Source: Leucothrix mucor DSM 2157 (GTDB taxonomy: Bacteria > Pseudomonadota > Gammaproteobacteria > Thiotrichales > Thiotrichaceae). From it: a stretch of 64,000 nt of DNA. This document shows positions 25,746 to 35,451 of the stretch, piece by piece. A program made the position numbers and the translations under genes. The stretch covers positions 3,259,501 to 3,323,500 of the forward strand of contig NZ_ATTE01000001.1 in NCBI RefSeq assembly GCF_000419525.1, in the 5' to 3' direction. Numbering within the stretch: the first letter of the stretch is position 1; the number at the start of each line of letters is the position of its first letter. The notes beneath the pieces are model-generated. The model worked only from the letters and a program-made list of their open reading frames with translations. It was not told the DNA's origin and ran no database searches.

Positions 25746-27161
25746 ATGGAACACCCAGCCTATAGCGTGATCGCTATCGTAGTCTTATTGGTAATCAATG
25801 CCTTCTTTGTGGCAGCCGAGTTTGCTCTGGTTAAAGCCAAGAGCTTTAGAATCAACCTGCTCGCGGATCAGGGCAATAAAACCGCGGTACTCACCCAGAA
25901 AATCATGGCCGACCTGGAGTCTTATCTGGCCGCTTGCCAGCTTGGAATCACCATGGCCTCATTGGGTTTAGGTTGGGTTGGAGAGCCAGTGGTTGCCGCC
26001 TTGCTGGAGCCAATCTTTAAGTCATTCGGCATTCCGGAAGAAATTCTGCACCCGCTGGCCTTTACGCTTGGCTTCCTGTTGTTCTCTTCCTTACACATTG
26101 TCGTCGGTGAGCAGGTTCCAAAGACCTTTGCGATTCGTAAAGCGGAGCCGGTTTCTATGTGGTGTGCCTACCCACTGCGCTGGTTCTATTTGCTGGCCTA
26201 CCCAATGAACTGGTTGCTGAATAAAACCTCTGGTTCGATTCTGGCATTGTTTAATGTTGAAGAAGCCACTCACGCCGATGTGCTATCGGATGAGGAAATT
26301 CGCGGCATAATTGATACTTCAGAAAAGCATGGCGACATGACCCCGCATAAAGCAGACATGCTGCACAATATGTTTGATTTTGACACTCACAGCGTGCAGC
26401 AGATTATGGTGCCACGTAATGAGATGGACGTGCTCGATTTGCAAGCGCCATGGGAAGACAATCTGGAAATGATTCGCACCACGCAGCACTCTCGCTTTCC
26501 GGTATTTGATGGCAATCCGGATACCCCGATTGGCATTTTGCTGGTCAAAGATTTGTACAATGCGATGCTAGGCAATGCCACACCTGAAGCGCCACTGGAA
26601 GCCATTCGCTCTAATTTGCGTGAGCCATTAATGGTTCCGGAAACCCAACCCGTGAGTGACTTATTTGAATCGATGCGCCGCAACCGCAACCACATGGCCT
26701 TGGTAATGGATGAGTACGGTTGCTTTGCCGGTGCGGTGACCATGGAAGATATTCTGGAAGAAATTGTTGGTGAAATCTCTGATGAGCTGGATATTGATGA
26801 AACCGATTCCCCTGTGCGCTGGATGGGCGATCACTGGGAAGCTGATGGCCTGATCTCCATCACTGATTTAGAGCGCGTCACGCATGTTGATTTTGATGAT
26901 GGCATCGAATCCAATACCATTAGCGGCCTGTTTATGAAACAGCTAAGCCGTATGCCACGCGCAGGCGATGAAATTAATGAAGCGGGCCTGCGCTTTTTAG
27001 CGCTGGATATTGAAAATAATCGCGTAGGACGCGTGCAGGTTTATCCAGTAAGCCCAGCCATTATTGCGGATATCGAAGCGCGCGCCGAAGCCGCTGCCAA
27101 TGCGGACAACACCCAAACTGATACTGAAGACACTACTAAAGGAGATACACCAAATGTCTGA
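25746..27161 (+). CDS. HlyC/CorC-family transporter (CNNM-CBS-CorC domains)
   Basis: A 471-residue protein with an N-terminal DUF21/CNNM membrane domain (about 1-185), a CBS pair (about 205-335, IMVPRNEMDVL) and a C-terminal CorC_HlyC transporter-associated domain. Such proteins are linked to Mg2+ or Co2+ efflux and sodium exchange. ATG 25746 has an AAAAGGAAAAA ribosome site and begins the first membrane helix; the frame is open further upstream. Its 3' end overlaps mgtE by 8 nt, so an efflux-type and an uptake-type magnesium protein are translated together. Confidence 0.9.
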   Translation: MEHPAYSVIAIVVLLVINAFFVAAEFALVKAKSFRINLLADQGNKTAVLTQKIMADLESYLAACQLGITMASLGLGWVGEPVVAALLEPIFKSFGIPEEILHPLAFTLGFLLFSSLHIVVGEQVPKTFAIRKAEPVSMWCAYPLRWFYLLAYPMNWLLNKTSGSILALFNVEEATHADVLSDEEIRGIIDTSEKHGDMTPHKADMLHNMFDFDTHSVQQIMVPRNEMDVLDLQAPWEDNLEMIRTTQHSRFPVFDGNPDTPIGILLVKDLYNAMLGNATPEAPLEAIRSNLREPLMVPETQPVSDLFESMRRNRNHMALVMDEYGCFAGAVTMEDILEEIVGEISDELDIDETDSPVRWMGDHWEADGLISITDLERVTHVDFDDGIESNTISGLFMKQLSRMPRAGDEINEAGLRFLALDIENNRVGRVQVYPVSPAIIADIEARAEAAANADNTQTDTEDTTKGDTPNV

Positions 27162-28515
27162 AATCTTCGAGCTAAAAGCCAATACGCCGGAACTGATCAA
27201 TGCAGTGATTGAAGCGCTCGAAGATTATAATAAGGAAGTGCTGAATGAGATATTCAGCGACCTTGAGGCGGGCGAAATTGCCCACCTTTTGGAATCCTTA
27301 CCCGACAGTTTGCGTAGTCAGTTGTGGGGATTTATTCCGGAAGACCGTAACGGTGACGTACTATTTGAGCTGGGTGATGTGGCACGTTCATCGCTCGCTA
27401 ATAATCTGGAACATGAGCAGATCATCGAAGCGGTTTCCAACCTCGATAACAATGACTTGGCCGACGTGGTGGACACCCTGCCAGACGAAATTGGTGAAGC
27501 GATTCGCCAATCATTGGATGACGATGGCCTGCAAAGCTTGGAAAACACGCTATCGTTTCCGGAAGATTCTGCTGGTCGTTTAATGGAAACCGAAGCGATT
27601 GCCATTCGTTCGGATATTACACTGGAAACTGTACTGCGATTTTTGCGTATTCGTGAATCCATTCCAGATCATACCGATGGCTTGATGGTGATTGACCGCC
27701 AGCGCGTGTTTCAGGGTGAACTACCCATCTCTGACCTGCTTACGGGTAATCCAAACGCCTTAGTTCAGGATATGATGGACAAGGAAGCGCTGTATGTAAC
27801 GCCAACGACCACGCAGCGTGAACTGGCCATTATGTTCCGCGATTTGGACTTGGTATCGATTGCCGTGGTGGATAATGAAGGCGTGCTACTAGGTCGTGTC
27901 ACACTGGATGACATGATGGATATCATGCACGAGGAAGCCGATCACCAGATTCTGGGTGCGGTTGGTTTGGATGAGGACGAGGATTTATTCTCACCGATTC
28001 TACCCAGTGCCAAGCGTCGTTTGTTCTGGCTCGGTATCAATTTGGCGACCGCCTTTTTAGCCGCTTGGGTCATTGGTTTATTTGAAGCGACGCTGGAAAA
28101 GATCGTGGCGCTGGCGGTACTAATGCCGATTGTAGCGAGCATGGGCGGTATCGCCGGTGGTCAAACACTCACCCTAATGATTCGAGGGCTGGCAACCGGC
28201 AAAATTAGCTCGGGTAATGCCAAGTGGCTAGCCTATAAGGAAATCGCCATCTCGGGGATTAGCGGAGTAACGTGGGCGATTGTGGTCGGACTGGTTTCTT
28301 ACTTCTGGTTTACCGATATTCGCATCAGCTTGGTATTGGCCGCGTCGATGGTGATTAATTTGCTAATCGCCGCGTTATCCGGCTTTGGTATTCCAATGAT
28401 TATGAAACGGCTTGGGATTGATCCGGCGCTGGCAGGTGGTGTGGTACTGACTACCGCAACCGATGTGATTGGCTTTGTGAGCTTCTTGGGGCTGGCGACG
28501 TTGTTTTTACTGTAG
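27154..28515 (+). CDS. mgtE: MgtE magnesium transporter
   Basis: A 453-residue MgtE: N-terminal superhelical domain (about 1-130), a CBS pair (about 135-260; VTLDDMMDIM) and five C-terminal membrane helices with the conserved pore stretch MPIVASMGGIAGGQTLT. MgtE is a Mg2+-gated channel for uptake, with the CBS domains sensing internal Mg2+. ATG 27154 has an AAAGGAGAT ribosome site inside the upstream gene. A terminator follows at 28571. Confidence 0.95.
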   Translation: MSEIFELKANTPELINAVIEALEDYNKEVLNEIFSDLEAGEIAHLLESLPDSLRSQLWGFIPEDRNGDVLFELGDVARSSLANNLEHEQIIEAVSNLDNNDLADVVDTLPDEIGEAIRQSLDDDGLQSLENTLSFPEDSAGRLMETEAIAIRSDITLETVLRFLRIRESIPDHTDGLMVIDRQRVFQGELPISDLLTGNPNALVQDMMDKEALYVTPTTTQRELAIMFRDLDLVSIAVVDNEGVLLGRVTLDDMMDIMHEEADHQILGAVGLDEDEDLFSPILPSAKRRLFWLGINLATAFLAAWVIGLFEATLEKIVALAVLMPIVASMGGIAGGQTLTLMIRGLATGKISSGNAKWLAYKEIAISGISGVTWAIVVGLVSYFWFTDIRISLVLAASMVINLLIAALSGFGIPMIMKRLGIDPALAGGVVLTTATDVIGFVSFLGLATLFLL

Positions 28516-28570
28516 GCACCAGCTTTTTGCATCGAGCGTTTAATAAGTCTCAGATGCTAAACTCCCAATC

Positions 28571-28601
28571 AAAAGGGGCATGTGATCATTGCCCCTTTTT
28601 T
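28571..28601 (+). terminator. Rho-independent terminator
   Basis: AAAAGGGGCA and TGCCCCTTTT form a stem with a nine-base loop and T run, ending the corC-mgtE unit. Confidence 0.9.
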
Positions 28602-28706
28602 ATGCTTCACTTTTATTGGCGATGTAGCTTTCAAGCGTAGCCGGTGTCATGGCCTTGGTTAGCTAAAGCTGTTACTGCCAATTAATGCCGTGAGACTAAG
28701 CAGTCT

Positions 28707-29333
28707 TTAGACCTTAGATTCCAGCAAAAACTTAGCCATCACCGCACCCAATGTACGATGCGATTCCGCACTAAAATGCACGCCATCCAACGGGCTACTT
28801 TCGATATAGTCACCCGTATTCAAAAACTCACAGCCAAGCTCATCAGCCATTGCCGCAAAGCTCTCGGCGAATCCTTGAGATTTCACCAAACCAGCCTGTC
28901 TTAGTCCAAAGCCATCTGGCCCTGCGACGATAGGAGGCGGAGCCATTAATACCACTTTAGGCGCGCGACCATTGGGGCCAGCATCACTGCTTTGAATCAT
29001 CCGCACCAAACGCCCAGCTGATTTTGCAATTTCCGGCGCAGTCACACCAAAGCGATCTTTCAGATCATTGGTTCCCAGCATCACCAGCACCTTATCCAAG
29101 GGCTTTTGAGAGATCAGGCAAGGCTTTAAATAGTTCAAGCCACTCATTAAGCCATCCACCGGATCATTCCATACCGTGGTCCGCCCGTTCATGCCTTCTT
29201 CAACCACTTCATACTGATTTCCTAGCGCACTCGCCATGACTTGAGTCCATCGGGTTTGACGGTCATAACGCTCAGCACTAACCGGAATAAAGCCCCAAGT
29301 ATTGGAGTCACCAAAGCACATAATTCGATACAT
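28707..29333 (-). CDS. SGNH/GDSL hydrolase
   Basis: A 208-residue cytoplasmic hydrolase with the four SGNH blocks: FGDSNTWG (Ser nucleophile), EGMNGRTT (Gly), LGTNDLK (Asn) and SPLDGVHFS (Asp/His). It resembles arylesterases and acyltransferase-like GDSL enzymes. No signal peptide. The substrate cannot be read from sequence. It is a single-gene unit. Confidence 0.9.
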   Translation of the reverse strand: MYRIMCFGDSNTWGFIPVSAERYDRQTRWTQVMASALGNQYEVVEEGMNGRTTVWNDPVDGLMSGLNYLKPCLISQKPLDKVLVMLGTNDLKDRFGVTAPEIAKSAGRLVRMIQSSDAGPNGRAPKVVLMAPPPIVAGPDGFGLRQAGLVKSQGFAESFAAMADELGCEFLNTGDYIESSPLDGVHFSAESHRTLGAVMAKFLLESKV

Positions 29334-29450
29334 AAGCTCACCTGAAATTAAAGTTATGGGCGCTATCGTATGTGAATAAACATTAATTTGTAATAGCTAA
29401 ATTAGAAGCGAATACTAAAGATTCTCAACAACATTCTTTAGGCATCTACG

Positions 29451-29786
29451 ATGGTAAGAGTTGATAAACTAGCAGGTATAACCACAGCGGCGATCATCGC
29501 CACGCTGTTGTTTATGCTGCTGTTAGTCAGCCAACCTTCGGCTGCCAACCTACTCAGTAGCGACCATACCGCCAGCGGATTCACACTGGAATCGATGTAT
29601 GCGGTACCCGAAGCTGAGCCCTCCGAAGCTGCAAACCCAGACATTGATCACCCTGACGTTATCAAGTCATCCGTTTATCAACTACCCGGTGCACTCTCCC
29701 GCCAAGCTGTTGCTGAACTGATCTTGATGGGCAGCGGTACTCTGTCTCTCTTTGCTAATATCCGCGCCCCGCCACACTTATCCTGA
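29451..29786 (+). CDS. small secreted or membrane-anchored hypothetical protein
   Basis: A 111-residue protein with an N-terminal hydrophobic segment (about 9-32) that could be a signal peptide or anchor, then an acidic region with no Cys. No family is recognised. It lies 124 bp before a CBS-domain gene on the same strand. The ATG has only a weak ribosome site. Confidence 0.45.
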   Translation: MVRVDKLAGITTAAIIATLLFMLLLVSQPSAANLLSSDHTASGFTLESMYAVPEAEPSEAANPDIDHPDVIKSSVYQLPGALSRQAVAELILMGSGTLSLFANIRAPPHLS

Positions 29787-29910
29787 TTTACCTTGCAAGT
29801 CACTGTTAACCCGACCTTTTAAGCACCTCAATGGTTGGGCTTCGTGCTTGCGATGATTCAATTCGTATCGACCCGTACTACCACGAAATGTATAAAAACA
29901 GGATAATATT

Positions 29911-30513
29911 ATGATTAGCACACTAAAGAGAATCGCAGTTAAAAACCTATCTAATAACTGTGGTCTGATCACACCAGCGCCGTTAACCGGCCACTACAAT
30001 CTCAACTCATCAGCAACTAATCTGATGGTGGATTTTAGTAAGCAACACGCTATTACTGTCTCCACGACTATGACGATTAGCGATGCGCTTGAAACCATGC
30101 GCACTAATAACATCCGCGCGTTGATGGTTCTCGACATTAAAGGCAATTTTGCCGGTGTCGTGACCGCAATGGATTTGATGGGCAGAAAGCCAATGGCCTA
30201 CGCCAATGAAGCGGGCGTTCCGCTCACAGAAGTTCAAGTTAAAAGCATTATGTCGCCCAAGAGCAAGCTTAAAGCCATTGCCCGTGCCGATGTGGATAAA
30301 GCCAGCATTGGCGACATGGTGACGGTACTGAAGTCGCTGAATGAACAGCACATTTTAGTGGTGCAAGGTGGCGATGAAAACATGAAGATCTGCGGCCTGT
30401 TTTCAGCCTCTGACTTCAAGCGCGCTCTGAATATTGAGATCAACCCAACCGCGGTTGCCAATACCTTCTCTGATTTAGAGCGTGTAATTTTTGCCAATAA
30501 GGAAGTCATGTAA
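29911..30513 (+). CDS. two-CBS-domain protein
   Basis: A 200-residue soluble protein of two CBS motifs (about 40-100 and 115-185: TMTISDALETMRTNNIRALMV in part, and ASIGDMVTVLKSLNEQHILVV in part). CBS pairs bind adenosyl ligands and act as energy or ion sensors. With no effector domain it probably regulates a partner. A terminator follows directly. Confidence 0.85.
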   Translation: MISTLKRIAVKNLSNNCGLITPAPLTGHYNLNSSATNLMVDFSKQHAITVSTTMTISDALETMRTNNIRALMVLDIKGNFAGVVTAMDLMGRKPMAYANEAGVPLTEVQVKSIMSPKSKLKAIARADVDKASIGDMVTVLKSLNEQHILVVQGGDENMKICGLFSASDFKRALNIEINPTAVANTFSDLERVIFANKEVM

Positions 30514-30559
30514 GCCATCATCAAATGCGCTTTAAGACGCAATTGATTTAGCAAGACAG

Positions 30560-30595
30560 CGCCGGGGTGAGTCCTCCATCTCACTCCGGCGTTTT
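30560..30595 (+). terminator. Rho-independent terminator
   Basis: CGCCGGGGTGAG and CTCACTCCGGCG form a 12-bp stem (one G-T pair) with an eight-base loop and TTTT, ending the CBS gene. Confidence 0.9.
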
Positions 30596-30684
30596 ACCTT
30601 TAAAAACACGCAAAATCTTGCAGACTATTATTCCCTTCTGATGTTTAATAGCCCTTTAAACTCAGCAATCCAGATGATGTTGTC

Positions 30685-31308
30685 ATGATTGAACTCTCCT
30701 TGTTAGCGGTCTTTATTCCGACGTTCTTCTTTGTTTCCGCCACCCCCGGTATGTGTATGACGCTGTCGATGACCATGGGTATGACCATTGGTGTAAAGCG
30801 CGCGCTGTGGATGATGGCTGGCGAGCTGGTTGGTGTCGGCTTGGTTGCCGTATTATCAGTAATTGGCGTAGCGGCGATTATGCTGAACTACCCGCAAGTG
30901 TTTACCGTGTTTAAATCCATCGGTGGCGCTTATCTGGCGTATATCGGGATTCAAATGTGGCGCTCACGCGGCAAAATGGCCATTAGCGACAACTTTGAAG
31001 CCGGCACTGTCGCCAGTCGTCAAGAATTAGCAATGCAGGGCTTTGTCACCGCGGTTGCCAACCCTAAAGGCTGGGCATTTTTTATCTCCTTACTGCCCCC
31101 ATTTTTAAATGCCAGTATGCCAATGGCCCCTCAATTGGCAGTATTAATTGCCGTCATTCTCACCTTAGAATTCACCTGCCTGCTAATGTATGCCAGTGGT
31201 GGCCGCACCTTGCGCGCGTTTCTGGAAAAAAGTGGCAATGTACGCCTATTAAACCGCATTGCTGGTAGTCTGATGATTGGTGTCGGTGTTTGGTTGGCAT
31301 TAGGTTAA
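30685..31308 (+). CDS. LysE-family amino-acid exporter
   Basis: A 207-residue LysE/RhtB transporter with six membrane helices and the early motif TPGMCMTLSMTMGMTIGVKRAL (in part), plus NPKGWAFF in the middle. These proteins export amino acids or similar compounds. It lies 21 bp before a D-amino-acid dehydrogenase-like gene; the pair may deal with one excess amino acid, by export and by oxidation. Confidence 0.9.
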   Translation: MIELSLLAVFIPTFFFVSATPGMCMTLSMTMGMTIGVKRALWMMAGELVGVGLVAVLSVIGVAAIMLNYPQVFTVFKSIGGAYLAYIGIQMWRSRGKMAISDNFEAGTVASRQELAMQGFVTAVANPKGWAFFISLLPPFLNASMPMAPQLAVLIAVILTLEFTCLLMYASGGRTLRAFLEKSGNVRLLNRIAGSLMIGVGVWLALG

Positions 31309-31329
31309 TTAAAGTTCTGGGAAGCTATT

Positions 31330-32577
31330 ATGAGTAAATCGACTATCGTATTGGGTGCCGGCATGGTCGGCATCAGCACCGCGCTATCCCTACAAGCCCG
31401 CGGCCAGCAAGTCACACTGATTGATCGCAAAGCGCCTGCCATGGAAACCTCTTATGGGAATGCCGGCGTGATTGCAGTGAGCTCCATGCTACCATTTAAC
31501 AATCCAAGCTTGCTGCCGATGCTGCCAAAATTGCTGGGTAATCGCAGTAATGGCTTTCGCTATAACTTTGGCTATGCGCTGAAAAACGCCCCGACCTTAA
31601 TGAAATTTCTCTGGCTAGCCCGCCAGGAAAGCACGCTGCCACGCGCCCAAGCGCTATTCGATTTATTAACCTATTCGAGCGGTTTGCATGAAGAGTTATT
31701 GACGCAATCCGGCGAACTAGGCCGACTGCGTAAAACCGGCTGGCTAAAGCTGTACCGCACTCAAGAGGCTTACAGCGCTGCGCAATATGAACGCAATTAT
31801 TTGGAACAACAAGGGATTGAATCCGAGTTCTTTGATAAGAACACGCTGAGCGACATCGAGCCAAATATGAAACCCGTCTTTGAGCATGGCACCCTGATTA
31901 AAGACAATCGCTCAGTGGATAACCCAACGGCAGTTGCCGAAGCCTATGTGAAGTTGTTTATTGCGCAAGGTGGCCGCTTAGAACAACACGATATTAAATC
32001 CATCGATCAAGGTGGCGACTTACGCTGGCAACTCAGCAGCGAAACCGGTGAACGTCGCCGCTGCACGCACTTGGTGCTAGCCACTGGCCCATGGTCGCGT
32101 GATGTCATGAAAAAAATGGGCATGCGCCTGCCATTGTTTTTTGAACGCGGTGGCCATCGCCAATTTAAAGCGATCGATGGTCGCTCCATTAGCCGCCCAA
32201 TTTATGACGCGGCCGGTGGCTATGTCATGACGCCAATGGAAGCCGGCACGCGTATCACCTGCGGCGTGTCACTGGATGAGCAACATGCGCCTTACAGCAG
32301 TGAGCAGCTTGACCAATCCGAAATACTGGCCAAGACTGCCTTCTATATAGGCCCGAAACTGGATGAGCCGGATTGGCAAGGCAACCGCCCGACGTTTGCC
32401 GACTCACTACCGATGATTGGCGAAACCCGGCGCAGAGGCTTATGGATTAATACCGGACATCAACACATTGGTTTTTCTACCGGCCCCGGCTCCGGCGAGC
32501 TATTGGCTCAGTTGTTAATGGGCGAAAAGACCAAGATCAATGCAGAGCCTTACTCACCGAAGCGCTTTGGGGTTTAA
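31330..32577 (+). CDS. FAD-dependent D-amino-acid dehydrogenase-like oxidoreductase
   Basis: A 415-residue DadA-like flavoenzyme. The N-terminal dinucleotide fold is VLGAGMVGISTALSL (7-21), and the C-terminal FAD motif (GLWINTGHQHIGFSTGPGSG in part) is typical of the DAO family. DadA oxidises D-amino acids to 2-oxo acids, feeding electrons to the respiratory chain. It is the second gene after the LysE exporter and overlaps the convergent beta-CASP gene by 4 nt at the stops. The true substrate could be another amine. Confidence 0.88.
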   Translation: MSKSTIVLGAGMVGISTALSLQARGQQVTLIDRKAPAMETSYGNAGVIAVSSMLPFNNPSLLPMLPKLLGNRSNGFRYNFGYALKNAPTLMKFLWLARQESTLPRAQALFDLLTYSSGLHEELLTQSGELGRLRKTGWLKLYRTQEAYSAAQYERNYLEQQGIESEFFDKNTLSDIEPNMKPVFEHGTLIKDNRSVDNPTAVAEAYVKLFIAQGGRLEQHDIKSIDQGGDLRWQLSSETGERRRCTHLVLATGPWSRDVMKKMGMRLPLFFERGGHRQFKAIDGRSISRPIYDAAGGYVMTPMEAGTRITCGVSLDEQHAPYSSEQLDQSEILAKTAFYIGPKLDEPDWQGNRPTFADSLPMIGETRRRGLWINTGHQHIGFSTGPGSGELLAQLLMGEKTKINAEPYSPKRFGV

Positions 32578-33968
32578 ATCAAATCATATTCCTGATCACG
32601 CTTAGCGATTCGCACCTCGGTATCGCTAAGCAGTTCAGCAAACACCTCCATCGACTCAATCTCCCCATGCACTAAGTAGGTAGTCTTGGGTTTATTGATG
32701 GAACGGTGCCACGCTAATAACTCTGTCTGCCCCGCATGTGCCGAGAATCCACCAATGGTGTAGATGCTGGCATTCACCGCAACCTCCTCACCAAAGATTT
32801 TCACCGTTTTAGCGCCATCAACAATCCGTCTTGCTAAGGTGCCTTTGGCGGCATAGCCAACAAATATCACACTGCAGTCTTTTCGCCATAGATTACGCTT
32901 TAAATGATGACGTACCCGCCCGCCGGTACACATACCCGAGCCTGCTAAAATCAGCGCGCCGCTGTGAATATTATTCAGCGCGATAGACTCTGACGTTTCA
33001 TGCACAAAGTGCAGATTAGGGAAATCAAAAGGATCATGTCCGTCAGCAAACAATTTATTGGTTTCAGCGTCGTAGCACTCTGGATGACGACCAAAAATCG
33101 CGGTGGCCGAAATCGCCATCGGTGAATCCAGAAATAACTGCAAGCCATTAGGCAAGCGCTTTTGCTGTGCGCCTTCATGCAGATAATATAAAAGCTCTTG
33201 CGCTCGCTCTAAGGCAAAGGTTGGAATGATGACATTACCGCCACGCGCCATGGTGTCGTTAATTGCTTCATAAAATTCTTCAATCGATGGCTTCAACTGC
33301 TTATGTGGACGATCACCATAAGTGGTTTCCATCACAACTACATCAGCATGGGGTGGCGGTGCTGGATCTTGCAAAATTGCCTTCCCATCAGTGCCAAGGT
33401 CCCCGGAAAATAGTACTGTACGCTGTTGGCCATCCTCTTCCAGCTCTAGAAAAATGCAAGCCGAACCGAGAATATGACCAGCGTCGATAAATGTAGCTCG
33501 AATGCCTTTAGCCACGTCAATTGGCTTATCATAACTGGCACGTCGGCCAAAGAAATCCAGCGCGTGTAAGGCATCTTCGGTGCTATAGAGTGGCTCAACT
33601 AAGGCATTGGGTTGACGTAGGCGTTGTAGCTTACGGTTTTGACGACGCACTTCTTCTTCATTTAAATGCGCCGAATCCAACATGACCACTCGTGCTAATT
33701 CCTGAGTGGCATGAGTACTAATCACTTCTCCGCTAAAACCGCGCTTGGCTAGCAACGGGATACGACCACAATGATCAAGATGCGCATGAGTCAATAACAC
33801 GTAATCAATATCGCGCGCTTCAAAACCAAAGGCTCGGGCATTTTCTTCTTGAGTTTCTCGGGAGCCTTGAAATAAGCCACAATCAATCAGCAGCTTCTTA
33901 CTACCGATCTGCAATAGATGGCAGGAGCCTGTTACGCCCTCTGCCGCACCATGAAAACTAATCTTCAT
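32574..33968 (-). CDS. metallo-beta-lactamase/beta-CASP RNA-processing nuclease-like protein
   Basis: A 464-residue protein with a metallo-beta-lactamase core (THAHLDHCGRIP zinc motif near 60), a beta-CASP insert and a C-terminal RMMBL region (GGFSAHAGQTELL). The SGMCTGGRVRHHL motif is also typical. Relatives are RNA endo/exonucleases of the CPSF73 type. It is probably a cytoplasmic single-strand RNA nuclease. Its stop overlaps that of the convergent dehydrogenase gene. Confidence 0.9.
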   Translation of the reverse strand: MKISFHGAAEGVTGSCHLLQIGSKKLLIDCGLFQGSRETQEENARAFGFEARDIDYVLLTHAHLDHCGRIPLLAKRGFSGEVISTHATQELARVVMLDSAHLNEEEVRRQNRKLQRLRQPNALVEPLYSTEDALHALDFFGRRASYDKPIDVAKGIRATFIDAGHILGSACIFLELEEDGQQRTVLFSGDLGTDGKAILQDPAPPPHADVVVMETTYGDRPHKQLKPSIEEFYEAINDTMARGGNVIIPTFALERAQELLYYLHEGAQQKRLPNGLQLFLDSPMAISATAIFGRHPECYDAETNKLFADGHDPFDFPNLHFVHETSESIALNNIHSGALILAGSGMCTGGRVRHHLKRNLWRKDCSVIFVGYAAKGTLARRIVDGAKTVKIFGEEVAVNASIYTIGGFSAHAGQTELLAWHRSINKPKTTYLVHGEIESMEVFAELLSDTEVRIAKRDQEYDLI

Positions 33969-34084
33969 CGCCTACCTCCTCAATTGAACAATCTAAAAAC
34001 CACTATCGTTAATTTATCCTGTCATAGACAGGCGCAAGGCAGTTGACGTAAGTCAATCAATACTAAGTTATTTTTGGTCGCCGC

Positions 34085-35281
34085 TTAAGTCCAGCGACCC
34101 ACCATCATCACGCCGCCACGCTTGCGCTCCATCAGGGTGGTTACTGCACGATAACGGGTTTTAACTAAATACGTTGGCTCCGAGGAGTAGCTCACTTTGG
34201 AACTGGTAATCAGTCCGTTAGCATCCAAATCTACGATCACTTCTTCAGAATATGGATTCAACGCGCTGTAGGTCACAATGGTCGCAGAGCTGTTATCGCG
34301 CATATCATCGAATGAGCCCATTCCAAGAGTTAGCTGCCGTACACGGCTATTCTCATCGCGCACGACTTTAATGATATTCACGGTATGGTCAAAACTGCCA
34401 TTGCCCGTATGATCAATAAAGATCATTTCGCCGGGTTGTAACTGGTTAACCGGCACTTCGGGTTTGCGGGTATCGCCATGGTTTTCGTAGCCAGGGTCCC
34501 AATCAAATAAACGCTTAACCGACTTGGCCACTCGGTCGGTGGCGATTTCAGGATAGTGCACATTCACGCCGTAAATCATGGAATGATCTTTATCCAGCGC
34601 CTGCACTTTTTTCATCGCAGGATAGTCATAGCGCCCTACCCGATGATCATCCATATGACTAAATAAGCCGGTGGTTTTATCCGTCGTGGCAACTATCCAG
34701 TTTTTTTCTCGTTGACCAGCGCCTAATACCGGATGGGGTAGATCAATTAAGGTATCGGCTTTGAGTTGTTTGCGGAATTGATCCATTAGGAATAGCGCGA
34801 TATTTTTGCAGTCACCTTCCACTAAATTGGCTTTCATCACTTCCCAGTAGCCAGGAACGAAACGCCCGTAGGCTTCCTGAATGACGTGATGATCCCAGGT
34901 GAGGTTTTCTTCAGAGCCTGATACATAAATATCCGGCAAGCCACGCGCCCGAAAATCGGAGAGATACGCCATCGGGTCGCTTGATTTTGCGGCGGGTGAC
35001 CTGAAGTCTTGTGATGAGACAGCCTTATCCAGCGCTTTGAGGGTATCAGTATCGACAATGCCGGATTCAGCTAAGCCGCTGGTGGCTCGTTGAAAAGACT
35101 TTACCGCCGCTTCGGTGATCGGGCCAAAGCTGCCATCGCATAAGTCCGTTAAATGCCCTAAGCGTCCCAGCGCATATTGAGTGGCCACGACCGTATTGCC
35201 GCGTGAACCACGCTTAAGGGTACCAGAGAAATTATCGGGAAAGGCTTTATCTAGGGCGGTATCTTTCAGGTTGAGACTCAT
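34085..35281 (-). CDS. peptidoglycan-binding-domain protein with possible Cys/His hydrolase domain
   Basis: A 398-residue protein. Residues about 20-90 form a PG_binding_1 domain (LKRGSRGNTVVATQYALGRLG in part, CDGSFGPITEAAVKSFQ). The remaining 280 residues match no family I know; they have EGDCKNIALFL and GSFDHTVNIIKV, which could give the Cys and His of a papain-like fold. No signal peptide is seen, so export by a dedicated system or cytoplasmic action remains open. ATG 35281 has a GGAG site; a start at 35296 is weaker. Confidence 0.72.
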   Translation of the reverse strand: MSLNLKDTALDKAFPDNFSGTLKRGSRGNTVVATQYALGRLGHLTDLCDGSFGPITEAAVKSFQRATSGLAESGIVDTDTLKALDKAVSSQDFRSPAAKSSDPMAYLSDFRARGLPDIYVSGSEENLTWDHHVIQEAYGRFVPGYWEVMKANLVEGDCKNIALFLMDQFRKQLKADTLIDLPHPVLGAGQREKNWIVATTDKTTGLFSHMDDHRVGRYDYPAMKKVQALDKDHSMIYGVNVHYPEIATDRVAKSVKRLFDWDPGYENHGDTRKPEVPVNQLQPGEMIFIDHTGNGSFDHTVNIIKVVRDENSRVRQLTLGMGSFDDMRDNSSATIVTYSALNPYSEEVIVDLDANGLITSSKVSYSSEPTYLVKTRYRAVTTLMERKRGGVMMVGRWT

Positions 35282-35401
35282 GCGACGCTCCTGCAAATAG
35301 GGGTTTAGAATTCAATTCTGCTGCTTTGAGTATAGCCCGCGCCATGCTGATTTTTATTAAATTTCCGCCATTTTCATCAATGTGCTATCGCCTAAAACCA
35401 A

Positions 35402-35427
35402 ACAGGCCCCGCAATTGCGAGGCCTGT
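35402..35427 (-). terminator. Rho-independent terminator
   Basis: ACAGGCC and GGCCTGT flank a self-complementary CGCAATTGCG core, making a long stem. Leftward it runs into a T-rich stretch, ending the Ala-rich lipoprotein gene. Confidence 0.7.
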
Positions 35428-35451
35428 CTTTATGCACTAACTGAGAAAAAC

